This document shows, piece after piece, positions 37,534 to 46,782 of a DNA stretch of 64,000 bases. The DNA comes from Salinibacterium sp. Lineage in GTDB: Bacteria; Actinomycetota; Actinomycetes; Actinomycetales; Microbacteriaceae. The translations under genes were made by a program, and so were the position numbers. Location of the stretch: the NCBI GenBank assembly GCA_019638845.1, contig JAHBSZ010000001.1, forward strand, positions 558,001 through 622,000. Direction: 5' to 3'. The notes below the pieces were generated by a model that was given only the letters and a program-made list of their open reading frames with translations, was not told the DNA's origin and ran no database searches. Every line of letters begins with the position of its first letter. The first letter of the stretch is position 1.

Positions 37534-39029
37534 CAGAAAATTCCTTTCGGGGTGACCGCAGGGAAGTTGCCATTCACGGTAAGACCGGTCAGCTCCGTGA
37601 GGTTCTGCAGATCCTGTGCCGTGTCGAGGAAGCGCTCGATCTCGCTCGGCGCGAGGACTCCCTCGGCAAGGCCGCGGAACTTCGCGATGTACTGCTCACG
37701 CCCGAACGGGCGCGCACCCAGCGGATGCGCGTCGGCGACAGCGATCTCGTCGACGATCATCGATCCGTCGGTGAGCGTGATCGCCACGCTGCCGCCGAAC
37801 GCCTTCTCCTGCGGATCGGTGGAGTGGTACCGACGGGTCCACTCCGGATCCTCCTCGGTGACCACCTTGTGCCACAACGCCACCGTGTCTGCGCGGCCAG
37901 CGCGCTCTGGGGCGTACGACGCCGCGTGGTCCCACGCGCCATCCTGGAGGGCGACCGTGAAGATGTACGGGATCGAGTGGTCGAGGGTCTCGCGGCTCGC
38001 GGTCGGGTCATATTTCTGCGGGTCGTTCGCTCCCGAGCCGATGACGAAATGCGTGTGGTGCGACGTGCGGATAATGACCCGCTCGATGCGGTCTGCAGTC
38101 AGGTTGGGATACTCGTTGTGCAACTTGCGGGCGAGATCGATCCACGCCTGGGCCTGATACTCAGCGGAATGCTCCTTCGTGTAGGAGTCGAGGATCGCCA
38201 GGCGCGCCTCACCGTGCTCGGGCAGGGGAACCTCGTACGCGGCATCCGGGCCGTCGAGGAGCCACGCGATGACGCCGTCCTCGCCCTCGTAAATCGGGGT
38301 GGGGCTGGTCTGGCCCCGCATCGCCCGGTCGACGGCTTCGACTGCCATTTTTCCCGCGAAGGCAGGGGCGTAGGCCTTCCAGGTCGAGATCTCGCCCTTG
38401 CGCGACTGGCGGGTGGCCGTCGTCGTGTGCAGTGCTTGGCCGATGGCCTGGAAGATCGTCTCGGTGGGTAGCCCGAGCAGGGTACCGATGCCGGCGGCCG
38501 CCGACGGGCCGAGGTGGGCGACGTGGTCGATCTTGTGCTTGTGCAGACTTATCGCTTTCACGAGGTCGATCTGAATCTCGTAGCCCGTGACGATTCCGCG
38601 CAGCAGTTCTTCGCCCGAGCGTCCGAGGTGTTGGGCAACCGCGAGGATTGGCGAGATGTTGTCGCCCGGGTGCGAGTACTCGGCGGCGAGGAACGTGTCA
38701 TGGAAGTCGAGTTCACGCACTGCCACGCCGTTCGCCCACGCCGCCCACTCGGGGCTCGTCGGGAGCGGGCTGCCGAACACCGTCGAACCCACTCCGTTGC
38801 GGGAGACCGGATGCGCCTCCGCCTGTGCCCTCGCGGCAACGACGGGTGCGCGTGTGAGCGAGGCCGTGGCGACCGAAGCGTTGTCGATGATGCGGTTGAT
38901 GACCATGTCGGCGACCGCGTCCGTTGCATCGATGCGCTCAGAAGCGACCTCCGCGATCTTCCAGGCCAACTGGTTTTCGCGAGCAAGGTTCTCATCGCTG
39001 CGGTGCACGCGTACGGGGTGGAGTTTCAT
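37533..39029 (-). CDS. prpD: 2-methylcitrate dehydratase (MmgE/PrpD family)
   Basis: This 498-residue protein of the MmgE/PrpD family dehydrates 2-methylcitrate to 2-methyl-cis-aconitate. Family stretches are [42 protein letters not shown] and [16 protein letters not shown]. Its length equals that of E. coli PrpD (about 483) and is longer than most MmgE. The ATG overlaps the stop of the GntR regulator by four bases, and prpB follows at once. It is the first enzyme gene of the operon. Confidence 0.94.
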   Translation of the reverse strand: MKLHPVRVHRSDENLARENQLAWKIAEVASERIDATDAVADMVINRIIDNASVATASLTRAPVVAARAQAEAHPVSRNGVGSTVFGSPLPTSPEWAAWANGVAVRELDFHDTFLAAEYSHPGDNISPILAVAQHLGRSGEELLRGIVTGYEIQIDLVKAISLHKHKIDHVAHLGPSAAAGIGTLLGLPTETIFQAIGQALHTTTATRQSRKGEISTWKAYAPAFAGKMAVEAVDRAMRGQTSPTPIYEGEDGVIAWLLDGPDAAYEVPLPEHGEARLAILDSYTKEHSAEYQAQAWIDLARKLHNEYPNLTADRIERVIIRTSHHTHFVIGSGANDPQKYDPTASRETLDHSIPYIFTVALQDGAWDHAASYAPERAGRADTVALWHKVVTEEDPEWTRRYHSTDPQEKAFGGSVAITLTDGSMIVDEIAVADAHPLGARPFGREQYIAKFRGLAEGVLAPSEIERFLDTAQDLQNLTELTGLTVNGNFPAVTPKGIF

Positions 39030-39673
39030 GCGAGTTTCCTCTCGGCTGACGCCAGCACATTGCGCAGGCTGTTATGCAGGTGAACGTGGGTTGCGGATGC
39101 CGCGAGCGCGGCATCCCCGTGTGCGATTGCCTCGACGATCAGCTGGTGCTCGCCCGCTGCCGCGCGTAGGCGGGCCCGGTCATCCCGTGACACTCGACGG
39201 ATGCGAACGAGTTGCGGCCGCAGAGTCCGCAGTGCGCCGACGAGGTAGGGATTGCCTGTCGCGTCGTCAACCGCAGAATCAAAACGGGATACGAGGTCGT
39301 AGTAGGTGCCATGCTCGGGGTCGCGATCGTCAAGCAAGTCCGGGGCTGTGGTGAACTCGTCGCGCAGAGCTTCGAACACGTCGGCATCGCGCCGTTGCGC
39401 TGCGAGGCGCGCCGCCTGCTGTTCGAGCACCTGACGCAGCTCGAACAGCTGCACGATGGTGTCTGTCGAGACCCCCGTCACGACGAGGCCACGACCGCGT
39501 TGCGTGGCGACGAGACCGTCGGCGGCGAGGCGGCCAAGAGCTTCACGTAGCGGGGTGCGCGAGACTCCCAGCCGCTCCGATTGCTCGACCTCGGCAAGCA
39601 CGGTCCCGGGCTCGAGGCGCCAGTGCAAAATGTCGTCGCGCAAGGCGAGGTACGCTCGCTCACTTGCTCGCAT
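39026..39673 (-). CDS. GntR-family (FCD subfamily) regulator of the methylcitrate operon
   Basis: This 215-residue regulator has a winged-helix GntR domain (about 1-70; [26 protein letters not shown]) and an all-helical FCD ligand domain. The FCD metal or ligand residues include Asp in [12 protein letters not shown], His in [13 protein letters not shown], and His near [10 protein letters not shown]. It heads the operon with prpD, prpB and prpC, so it is the likely local propionate sensor. Its own promoter carries the perfect palindrome CTGTGTATACACAG, suggesting autoregulation. GAGG lies about seven bases before the ATG. Confidence 0.92.
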   Translation of the reverse strand: MRASERAYLALRDDILHWRLEPGTVLAEVEQSERLGVSRTPLREALGRLAADGLVATQRGRGLVVTGVSTDTIVQLFELRQVLEQQAARLAAQRRDADVFEALRDEFTTAPDLLDDRDPEHGTYYDLVSRFDSAVDDATGNPYLVGALRTLRPQLVRIRRVSRDDRARLRAAAGEHQLIVEAIAHGDAALAASATHVHLHNSLRNVLASAERKLA

Positions 39674-39690
39674 CTGCCCGCCTCACGCTC

Positions 39691-39704
39691 CTGTGTATAC
39701 ACAG
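39691..39704 (-). promoter_or_regulatory. Palindromic operator of the methylcitrate operon
   Basis: CTGTGTATACACAG is a perfect 14-base palindrome 18 bases before the GntR gene. On the minus strand it directly follows TAGTCT (39703-39708), a candidate -10, and so covers the predicted transcription start. It fits the general TGT-N-ACA symmetry of FCD-type GntR operators. A partly similar half-site, TATGTATGCAC, lies about 45 bases further upstream. Confidence 0.6.
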
Positions 39705-39770
39705 ACTAGCGGAAAATGCCGAGATGACCTGAAAAATCGCTCCTATGTATGCACTCGCAGTACCGCTGTC

Positions 39771-40718
39771 TCACCGCGTTGCGCGCACCCGCCGATACTC
39801 GTCGAATGCCTGCCGGCTCGTGAATCGGGGCACATAGCCAAAATCACGCTTGAGCTTCTCGTTTGACAGCACCGGTCGGTACCGCAGGAAGCCCACCCGA
39901 TTCGGGCCGTGCACGGTGAGCCGCAAGGCATGCCCTACGGCGAGCGCCGCACCTAGCGCCCACGCAGGAAGCACGAGAGTCTTCTTGCCGAACGCAGCGG
40001 CGATCTCGCGCACCGTGACCTTCCCGTCACCGGCGACGTTGAAGATGCCGGGCGGTCCGTCGGTCGCTGCCCGCACCATCGCTCCGACCACATCGTCGAC
40101 CCAGGCGAACACGAACCCGCTCTCGGCGCCCGCGATCTCGAGAATGCGTGTGCCGTCCCACAGCGCAGTGATCTGATTGGCGACGGTCGGCCCCAGGATC
40201 GTGCCGATGCGGAACACCACCTGTTCGAGCTCCGGATGCTCGGCGCGCGCCTCGGCGAGCATCTCTTCCACGAGCCGCTTGTGCCTGCTGTACGAGAACT
40301 CGTCGTTGCCTCGCACGGGGTCGGACTCGAGCAGCCACTCGGGACTGTCCGCGTGGTAGCCGTAGGCGGCTCCGCTCGAGGAGACCACGAGTCGCCGCAC
40401 TCCCGTCGCGAGGCACGCGTCGAGCACGGCACGCGAGCCCTCCACGTCGACCCGGTACTCGAGCTCCTCGCTGCCGCGGCCGGGATTCACGATCGAGGCG
40501 AGGTGCACCACGGTCGTCATGCCGTGCCGGGCGAACTGCTCGGCGAGCGCGCGCTGGTCGGTGACATCCGCGGTCTCGTACACAACTCCGTCGGCGGGGT
40601 ACGCGGGCTCGCGCACATCGCCGCTGACCACGAGCTCCACGAGCGGGGATGCCGCAAGCCCCGCGACCACCGATGAGCCGAGGAATCCGCTACCACCGGT
40701 CACATAGACGCGAGTCAC
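39771..40718 (-). CDS. NAD-dependent epimerase/dehydratase (extended SDR)
   Basis: This 315-residue extended SDR opens with RVYVTGGSGFLGSSVV. The active-site Ser is in LVVSSSGAAYGYH and the YxxxK in EFSYSRHKRLVEEM. The C-terminal part (GDGKVTVREIAAAFGKKTLVLP) contacts the substrate in homologues. GTG at 40718 overlaps the stop of the BASS transporter gene by four bases. It is the last gene of an operon with a flavin monooxygenase and a transporter. The substrate could be a sugar nucleotide or a sterol-like alcohol; the sequence does not decide. Confidence 0.85.
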   Translation of the reverse strand: MTRVYVTGGSGFLGSSVVAGLAASPLVELVVSGDVREPAYPADGVVYETADVTDQRALAEQFARHGMTTVVHLASIVNPGRGSEELEYRVDVEGSRAVLDACLATGVRRLVVSSSGAAYGYHADSPEWLLESDPVRGNDEFSYSRHKRLVEEMLAEARAEHPELEQVVFRIGTILGPTVANQITALWDGTRILEIAGAESGFVFAWVDDVVGAMVRAATDGPPGIFNVAGDGKVTVREIAAAFGKKTLVLPAWALGAALAVGHALRLTVHGPNRVGFLRYRPVLSNEKLKRDFGYVPRFTSRQAFDEYRRVRATR

Positions 40719-41623
40719 GCCGGAACTGCCTTGCGCGTGCGCCAGCCCCAGAACGACGCGAGGCTCAGGCCCGCGATGATGTCCCAGATGCCCCACCATC
40801 CGGCGACCACTGCCATGCCGCCGAGGCCGTGGAAAAAGGCGAACACGAGGCCGAGACCGAGACCCGCATTGCGGATTCCCACCTCGAAGGTGACCGCCTT
40901 GGCGTCGTACAGCGACAGCCCACCGAGCCGGGCGCTCGCGAACCCGAGCAGCAGCGCGACCGCGTCGTGCAGGAACACCGCGAGCAGCACCACACCGATG
41001 AAGGCGATGAAGAAGGCGAAGTTTCCGATAAGCGCGAACGCGATGAAGGCGAGCAGGGCGAGCAGACTCGCCCACTTCACGAACGGCTGCACCCGACTGG
41101 CGAAGCTGGTCCAACGCTGCTTGATGAGCAGACCGAGCGCGAACGGAACACCGATCACGAGCACGATCTCGAGGAGCATCTGAAGCGGGTTCAGGCTCAC
41201 CTGCTCGAGAATGGCGCGCGCGGTCGGGTGCAGCCCGCCCCACAGCGCGAGATTGAGTGGCAACACGAAGATGTAGATGACGTTGGTGACCGCCGTCATA
41301 CTCACCGAGAGCGCAACGTTGCCGCGGGCTCGGTAGGTGAGCACCTGCGAGACGTTGCCGGGCGGACAGCACGCCACCAGGATCATCCCGAGCGCGATCG
41401 ACGGCCCGACCTGGAGGAGCAGGGTGAGACCGAAGGTCACCGCGGGCAGCAGAATGATTTGCGCGAGAAGCGCGATGATGATCGCCCTCGGAGCTTTCAG
41501 CACTGCGCGAAAGTCCTGTAGCGAGGTATCGAGGGCGATCCCGAACATGATGAAACCGAGCACGACGCTCAGCAGAATGAGCGAGAACGGGCTGAAATTC
41601 AGAACAGCGTCATCGATGTTCAT
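40715..41623 (-). CDS. Bile acid:sodium symporter (BASS) family transporter
   Basis: This 302-residue polytopic protein of the BASS/SBF family has about nine membrane helices. The conserved VACCPPGNVSQVLTYRARGNVALSVSMTAV region (read across residues 83 to 113) and the later FEVGIRNAGLGLGL form the crossed sodium-binding helices of the family. ATG at 41623 overlaps the monooxygenase stop by four bases. Substrates of bacterial BASS proteins include bile acids, pantoate and other carboxylates; here it is presumably the monooxygenase's substrate or product. Confidence 0.9.
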   Translation of the reverse strand: MNIDDAVLNFSPFSLILLSVVLGFIMFGIALDTSLQDFRAVLKAPRAIIIALLAQIILLPAVTFGLTLLLQVGPSIALGMILVACCPPGNVSQVLTYRARGNVALSVSMTAVTNVIYIFVLPLNLALWGGLHPTARAILEQVSLNPLQMLLEIVLVIGVPFALGLLIKQRWTSFASRVQPFVKWASLLALLAFIAFALIGNFAFFIAFIGVVLLAVFLHDAVALLLGFASARLGGLSLYDAKAVTFEVGIRNAGLGLGLVFAFFHGLGGMAVVAGWWGIWDIIAGLSLASFWGWRTRKAVPA

Positions 41624-42888
41624 GGCTTCTCCAATCGGGTGGTGGCTTTCTTCACTGCGCGCCGGTAGGCGTCTTTGTTGACGTAGTACGACATGCGTTC
41701 GAGGGCGAGGTAGTGATACCCGCCGGTGAGGTCGGGCCACGGCTTGCTCACCCGGGCGCGGAACTCCGCCTGCCGCTCCGGTGTCGCGGTCAGGTACGCG
41801 GCAACAAGCTCCGCCTGCTCATACCTGCCTTCCCAGCCGATGCCGGAGGCCTCGATCATGCCCAGCACGAAGAGCCCGCTGAAGGACGGGGGCACGACGT
41901 TGAGGAACAGGCTCGGCGCCATACCCGTCCAATTGAGTTCGGCACGATCCACCATTGGATAGTCGAGGGTGTACCCGGTCGCGAGCAGCACGATGTCATA
42001 GTCGGCCGCGGTGCCGTCGGTGAAACGCACGGTGTGCCCGTCGAAGCGTTCGATCCCGGGGACGACCCGCAGATCGCCCTGCCCGAGATGACCGAGCACG
42101 AGCGTATTCACGATCGGGTGGCTCTCGTAGATGCGGTAGTCGGGCTTCGGGAATCCGAACCGCACCGGGTCTCCCGTGAACGCCCGCAGCACCCGCGAAT
42201 CGAGAGCCTGCTTCAGACGAGCGGGCAGGGGGCGCCCTTGGTTGAGCGTGTCGCTCGGCTTGCCGAACAGATACCGGGGGACGAAGTAGTAGCCCCGCCG
42301 CACCGCGAGGTCGACGGATGCCGCGTGGTGCACCGCATCGACCGCGATGTCGCACCCGCTGTTGCCGGCGCCCACGATCAGTACCCGCTTACCGTCGAAC
42401 ATCCTCGGGTCGGTGTACGCGCTGGAGTGCAGCAGCTCCCCCGCGAACTCGCCGGGGAAAGTGGGGATCGTCGGCTCGGCCAAGGTGCCGTTGGCGAGGA
42501 TCACGCCGTCGTAGTGCTCTGCGTCGTAGTGCTCGCCGTCGACTGCCCAGCCCGTGGCATCCCTCGTGACGCTCGCGACCTTGGTGTTGAAGCGGAAGTG
42601 TCGGCGCAGATCGAAGTGGTCCGCATACTCGCCGAAGTATCGCTTGAGTTCCCGGTGACCGGGATAGTCGACGGTGGTGCGCATCGGAAACTCGGCGAAC
42701 TGAGTTGTCGTCCGCGAGGAAATCAGGTGCGCCGATGCGTACATCGTGCTGCGGGGATTGTCGATGTCCCACAGTCCCCCGACGTCACCGGATGCCTCGT
42801 ACCCGACGTACTCGATACCGCGCTTGCCCAGCGCGCGCGCCGCCGCGAGCCCGGACGGGCCCGCGCCGATGATGGCAATCCGTGGCAT
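41620..42888 (-). CDS. Flavin-containing monooxygenase
   Basis: This 422-residue FAD/NADPH-dependent monooxygenase of the FMO family has the FAD motif IAIIGAGPSGLAAARAL at the N-terminus and the NADP motif VLIVGAGNSGCDIA at about residues 168-181. It has an FMO-like FPGEFAGELLHSSAY fingerprint and the LLATGYTLDYP motif. It should oxygenate a soft nucleophile (N or S) or carry out a Baeyer-Villiger-type reaction. It heads a coupled operon with a BASS transporter and an epimerase, divergent from hrpA. Confidence 0.92.
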   Translation of the reverse strand: MPRIAIIGAGPSGLAAARALGKRGIEYVGYEASGDVGGLWDIDNPRSTMYASAHLISSRTTTQFAEFPMRTTVDYPGHRELKRYFGEYADHFDLRRHFRFNTKVASVTRDATGWAVDGEHYDAEHYDGVILANGTLAEPTIPTFPGEFAGELLHSSAYTDPRMFDGKRVLIVGAGNSGCDIAVDAVHHAASVDLAVRRGYYFVPRYLFGKPSDTLNQGRPLPARLKQALDSRVLRAFTGDPVRFGFPKPDYRIYESHPIVNTLVLGHLGQGDLRVVPGIERFDGHTVRFTDGTAADYDIVLLATGYTLDYPMVDRAELNWTGMAPSLFLNVVPPSFSGLFVLGMIEASGIGWEGRYEQAELVAAYLTATPERQAEFRARVSKPWPDLTGGYHYLALERMSYYVNKDAYRRAVKKATTRLEKP

Positions 42889-42931
42889 CGTCGCCTTTCC
42901 CTCGGAGAACAGACTAGGGGGCGACGCGGAT

Positions 42932-42937
42932 TACGAT
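42932..42937 (+). promoter_or_regulatory. Candidate -10 box of hrpA
   Basis: TACGAT lies nine bases before the hrpA ATG in the 58-base gap shared with the divergent monooxygenase gene. AAGG between box and start may serve as a short ribosome-binding site. No clear -35 is seen. Confidence 0.3.
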
Positions 42938-42946
42938 GTAAGGCTG

Positions 42947-45900
42947 ATGTCTTCCGCCGACCCCACCCCCATCGTTTACCCGGAGTCCCTCCCGGTAAGC
43001 CAACGGCGCGACGACATCCAAGCCACGATCCGGGCGAACCAAGTGGTGATCGTCGCGGGAGCCACCGGTTCGGGCAAGACCACACAGCTACCGAAGATGC
43101 TCCTCGAGCTCGGCTACGAGAGTATCGGCCACACCCAGCCGCGCCGGATTGCGGCCCGTACGATCGCGGAGCGTATCTCCGAAGAGCTCGGGCAAGAAGT
43201 TGGCCAGCTCGTCGGCTACCAAGTGCGCTTCACTGATCGAGTCGGGGCCGGAACCAAGATCAAGCTCATGACCGACGGGATTCTTCTCAACGAGATCCAC
43301 CGGGATCGCGACCTCACGAAGTACGACGCGATCATCATCGACGAGGCCCACGAACGCAGCCTCACCGTCGACTTCCTGCTCGGCTACCTCAAGCAACTTC
43401 TGCCCCGACGGCCCGAACTGAAGGTCATTATCACCTCGGCGACGATCGACCCGGGAAGCTTCAGCCGTCACTTCAACGACGCACCCATCATCGAGGTGTC
43501 GGGGCGCACGTACCCGGTCGAAATCCGCTACCGGCCCCTCGTCGCTGAGGTGAGCGAAGACGAGGGGGGCGAACAGTCTGACGACCGCGATTACCTCCAG
43601 GGCATCAGCGACGCGCTCGACGAACTCGCGCGTGAAGGCGACGGCGACGTTCTCGTGTTCCTCTCCGGTGAGAACGAGATCCGGGATGCCGAGGACGCCA
43701 TCCGCGGCCGGAATCTTCCGCACACGGAGGTGTTGCCGCTCTACGGTCGCCTCAGCTCGGCCGACCAGCACCGGGTATTCCAGCCCTCGGCAACAGCGGG
43801 GACGCGGCGCCGCGTCGTGCTGGCGACGAACGTTGCCGAGACGAGTCTGACCGTGCCGGGCATCCGCTATGTCATCGACGCGGGAACCGCGCGCATCAGT
43901 AGGTACAGCGTGCGCTCCAAGATCCAGCGCCTGCCCATCGAGGCGATCAGCCAGGCCAGCGCGAACCAACGTTCGGGGCGATCCGGCCGCACAAGTGACG
44001 GCATCGCGATCCGGCTGTACTCGGAAGAGGACTTCGCCAAGCGACCCGAATTCACCGAACCCGAGATACTGCGCACAAACCTCGCAGCGGTCATCCTGCA
44101 GATGATCTCGCTGGGTCTCGGCGACATCGCGAACTTCCCGTTCCTGCAGCCGCCAGACTCGCGTGGCATCAAAGATGGACTCGACCTGCTGCGCGAGTTG
44201 GGTGCGGTGACCAAGGACAACACCATCACCCGTATCGGCAAACAGCTCGCACAGCTACCCATCGATCCGCGACTGGCCCGCATGGTTGTCGAGTCGAAGC
44301 AGCACGGAACGACACGCGAAGTCATGGCGATCGTTGCGGCGCTCAGCATCCAGGATCCACGCGAACGACCGCTCGAGAAACGACCACAGGCCGATCAACA
44401 GCACGCCCGATTCGTCGATCCCACGAGTGACTTTCTTACCCTCCTCGCCCTGTGGGACTATCTGGAGGCTCAGCAGAAGGAGCTGTCCGGCAATCAGTTC
44501 CGGCGACTGCTCAAAGCCGAATACCTCAACTACCTTCGGGTACGCGAGTGGCAAGACGTGTTCCGGCAACTCACGCGCATGGCGAAGCAACTCGGGCTGC
44601 ACATCGGCGAAGCCCATGCCAACCCCGACGGCGTCCACCGATCGCTGCTCGCGGGACTGCTGAGCCACATCGGGTTGCGTGACGCCGCAAAGAAGGATTA
44701 CGTCGGGGCGCGCCAATCGCGCTTCGTGATCTTCCCGGGGTCTGCGCTCGCGAAAAAACAGCCCGTCGCGGTCATGAGTGCCGAGCTCGTCGAGACCAGT
44801 CGCCTCTTCGCACGGATGAACGCCGCCATCGACCCCGCATGGGCAGAGTCCATCGCGGGAGACCTCGTGAAGCGCACCTATTCTGAACCGCACTGGGAGA
44901 AGAAGCAGGGCTCGGTGGTGGCCTATGAGCGTGCGACGCTCTACGGCGTTCCGATCGTGGTCAAGCGTCGTGTGCAGTTCTCTCGCATCGATCTCCCCTA
45001 CGCCCGCGAACTATTCATCAGGCACGCGCTCGTCGAAGGCGAAGGGGATCTGGAGAAACTCGATCAACGCGTCTGGAAGTTCGATCGCGCGAATCGGAAG
45101 CTGCGCAAGGAACTTGCCGAGGTCGAGGAGCGCACGCGTCGGCGCGACATCCTGTTCGACGACGAAGCGATCTTCGAGTTCTACCACCGTCGTATCCCCG
45201 CGGAGGTCGCGAGCATCCGCGACTTCGAGGGGTGGTGGAAGAAGGCACGCGTCGAGACGCCCGACCTTCTCACGATGCGCGAGGAGGACCTCGTCGACGG
45301 CTCGCTGGTCGAGCCCGTCGAGACCTCTTTGCCCAGCAACTGGAGCCAAGGCGACCAGACCCTCGGCCTCAGCTACCGCTTCGAACCCGGCGCCGATGAC
45401 GACGGAGTGACCGTCGCGGTGCCGTTGCCCCTGCTCGCCGGTCTGCGAGCCGACGGATTCGACTGGCAGGTTCCCGGCTTCCGGGAAGAGCTCGTCACCG
45501 CCCTGATCAAGTCGCTTCCCAAGCACATTAGAAAGAATGTCGTGCCCGCCGCGGACTGGGCGCGCAAGTTGCTGGCTTCCGCGCCCGCAGAGCCGGACAC
45601 CGGCCTGACCGCGTACCTCGCTCGCGAGATCGCGGCCCAGACCTACACCGCCGTGACCGAGAAGGACTTCGATCTCGACCGTGTACCACCGCATCTGCGC
45701 GTGACTTTCGCCGTCACGGATGACCGCGGCAAGCGTCTCGCGTCGGGCAAGACTCTCTCCGCACTGCAGGCGAGCCTGAAGCCCGCTGCCCGCGAGAGTG
45801 TTGCCCGGGTGGTCGAAACCCCACGGGACACCCTTGAGCGCGCCGGCCTCACGGCCTGGGACTTCGACGCGCTCGAGCGAAGCAAAGACGTCAAGCACGG

Positions 45901-46687
45901 TGGCAACACCATCCGCGCATACCCGGCCCTCGTCGATGAGGGTTCCAGCGTCGCGATCCGACTCATGAGCACCCTCGAAGACCAGAGCGCGGCACATCCC
46001 GCAGGGGTGCGGCGACTCTTGTTGCTCGCGATTCCGTCGCCGCTCGGCTATGTGCAGGAACACCTCACAACGCAGGAGAAACTCGTTCTCGCGCAGTCCC
46101 CGTACCGCAACAATGCGGAGCTGTTCGAGGACTGCATGGCTGCGTGCATCGACTCCGTCGTGGGCCAGCGCGAGATTCGAACCCGCGCCGAATTCGAGGC
46201 GGCACGGGATGCGGTCTCGGCGACCATCGTCGATTCGTTGTTCCAGACCGTTGCCCTCGTATCGACGATTGTCGCCAAGAGTCGAGATGTGGATAGGGCA
46301 ATCAAAGAGGCTACGAGCCTCGTGCTGATCGCCCCCCTCGGTGACGCCCGTGCGCAACTCGACAGCCTCGTGTACCCGGGTTTCGTCAGTCTCACGGGCC
46401 TCGACCGCTTAAGGCGCCTGTCGTTTTATCTCGACGGCATAGTGCACCGGGTGCGCAAGCTCGCCGAGAATCCGGGGCGAGACCGGGTGTGGATGTCGGA
46501 GGTGCAGTTGGCTACCGACCGGTACCGGGATGCCGGCGGCGAGCTACCGCTCGCGGCGGGGACGGAGAGCCGTCTCATCCGGGCGCGCTGGATGCTCGAG
46601 GAGCTCAGGCTCAGCCTGTTCGCTCAACATATCGCTACGGCAGAGCCGGTGAGCCTGCAGCGGATCACGAAGGTTCTCGCTGGCTGA
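42947..46687 (+). CDS. hrpA: ATP-dependent RNA helicase HrpA
   Basis: This 1246-residue DEAH-box helicase has Walker A GATGSGKTTQLPK, DEAH in IIIDEAHERSLTVDF, motif III ITSATIDP, and motif VI QRSGRSGRTSDG. The HA2 and OB regions and the long C-terminal DUF3418 match full-length HrpA (about 1300 in E. coli). HrpA resolves stalled or colliding ribosomes in E. coli. The frame extends 67 codons upstream over the divergent monooxygenase gene; the ATG at 42947 fits the gap and the homologous start. A copy of the dispersed element adds LVEPVET near residue 790. Confidence 0.94.
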   Translation: MSSADPTPIVYPESLPVSQRRDDIQATIRANQVVIVAGATGSGKTTQLPKMLLELGYESIGHTQPRRIAARTIAERISEELGQEVGQLVGYQVRFTDRVGAGTKIKLMTDGILLNEIHRDRDLTKYDAIIIDEAHERSLTVDFLLGYLKQLLPRRPELKVIITSATIDPGSFSRHFNDAPIIEVSGRTYPVEIRYRPLVAEVSEDEGGEQSDDRDYLQGISDALDELAREGDGDVLVFLSGENEIRDAEDAIRGRNLPHTEVLPLYGRLSSADQHRVFQPSATAGTRRRVVLATNVAETSLTVPGIRYVIDAGTARISRYSVRSKIQRLPIEAISQASANQRSGRSGRTSDGIAIRLYSEEDFAKRPEFTEPEILRTNLAAVILQMISLGLGDIANFPFLQPPDSRGIKDGLDLLRELGAVTKDNTITRIGKQLAQLPIDPRLARMVVESKQHGTTREVMAIVAALSIQDPRERPLEKRPQADQQHARFVDPTSDFLTLLALWDYLEAQQKELSGNQFRRLLKAEYLNYLRVREWQDVFRQLTRMAKQLGLHIGEAHANPDGVHRSLLAGLLSHIGLRDAAKKDYVGARQSRFVIFPGSALAKKQPVAVMSAELVETSRLFARMNAAIDPAWAESIAGDLVKRTYSEPHWEKKQGSVVAYERATLYGVPIVVKRRVQFSRIDLPYARELFIRHALVEGEGDLEKLDQRVWKFDRANRKLRKELAEVEERTRRRDILFDDEAIFEFYHRRIPAEVASIRDFEGWWKKARVETPDLLTMREEDLVDGSLVEPVETSLPSNWSQGDQTLGLSYRFEPGADDDGVTVAVPLPLLAGLRADGFDWQVPGFREELVTALIKSLPKHIRKNVVPAADWARKLLASAPAEPDTGLTAYLAREIAAQTYTAVTEKDFDLDRVPPHLRVTFAVTDDRGKRLASGKTLSALQASLKPAARESVARVVETPRDTLERAGLTAWDFDALERSKDVKHGGNTIRAYPALVDEGSSVAIRLMSTLEDQSAAHPAGVRRLLLLAIPSPLGYVQEHLTTQEKLVLAQSPYRNNAELFEDCMAACIDSVVGQREIRTRAEFEAARDAVSATIVDSLFQTVALVSTIVAKSRDVDRAIKEATSLVLIAPLGDARAQLDSLVYPGFVSLTGLDRLRRLSFYLDGIVHRVRKLAENPGRDRVWMSEVQLATDRYRDAGGELPLAAGTESRLIRARWMLEELRLSLFAQHIATAEPVSLQRITKVLAG
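45307..45325 (+). repeat. Dispersed intragenic element, copy 3 (opposite coding orientation)
   Basis: GGTCGAGCCCGTCGAGACC differs from the nrdA copy by one base. In hrpA it is read from the other strand, so it encodes LVEPVET instead of VSTGST, in a low-complexity stretch before a beta-strand-rich part of the C-terminal domain. Confidence 0.6.
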
Positions 46688-46782
46688 CACCGGGCATCAG
46701 CGAGCGTGACGGTCAACCCCGCTCAGTCGGGCTAGCCTGTTGTGGGCGCACAGATGCGCCCGTCTGGCAGAGAGGCACTGTA

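Noticed and set aside
45011-46357. 448-codon open frame opposite the hrpA C-terminal domain
   Set aside because: HrpA is continuous and conserved to its end there; the reverse frame is low-complexity in composition and motif-free.
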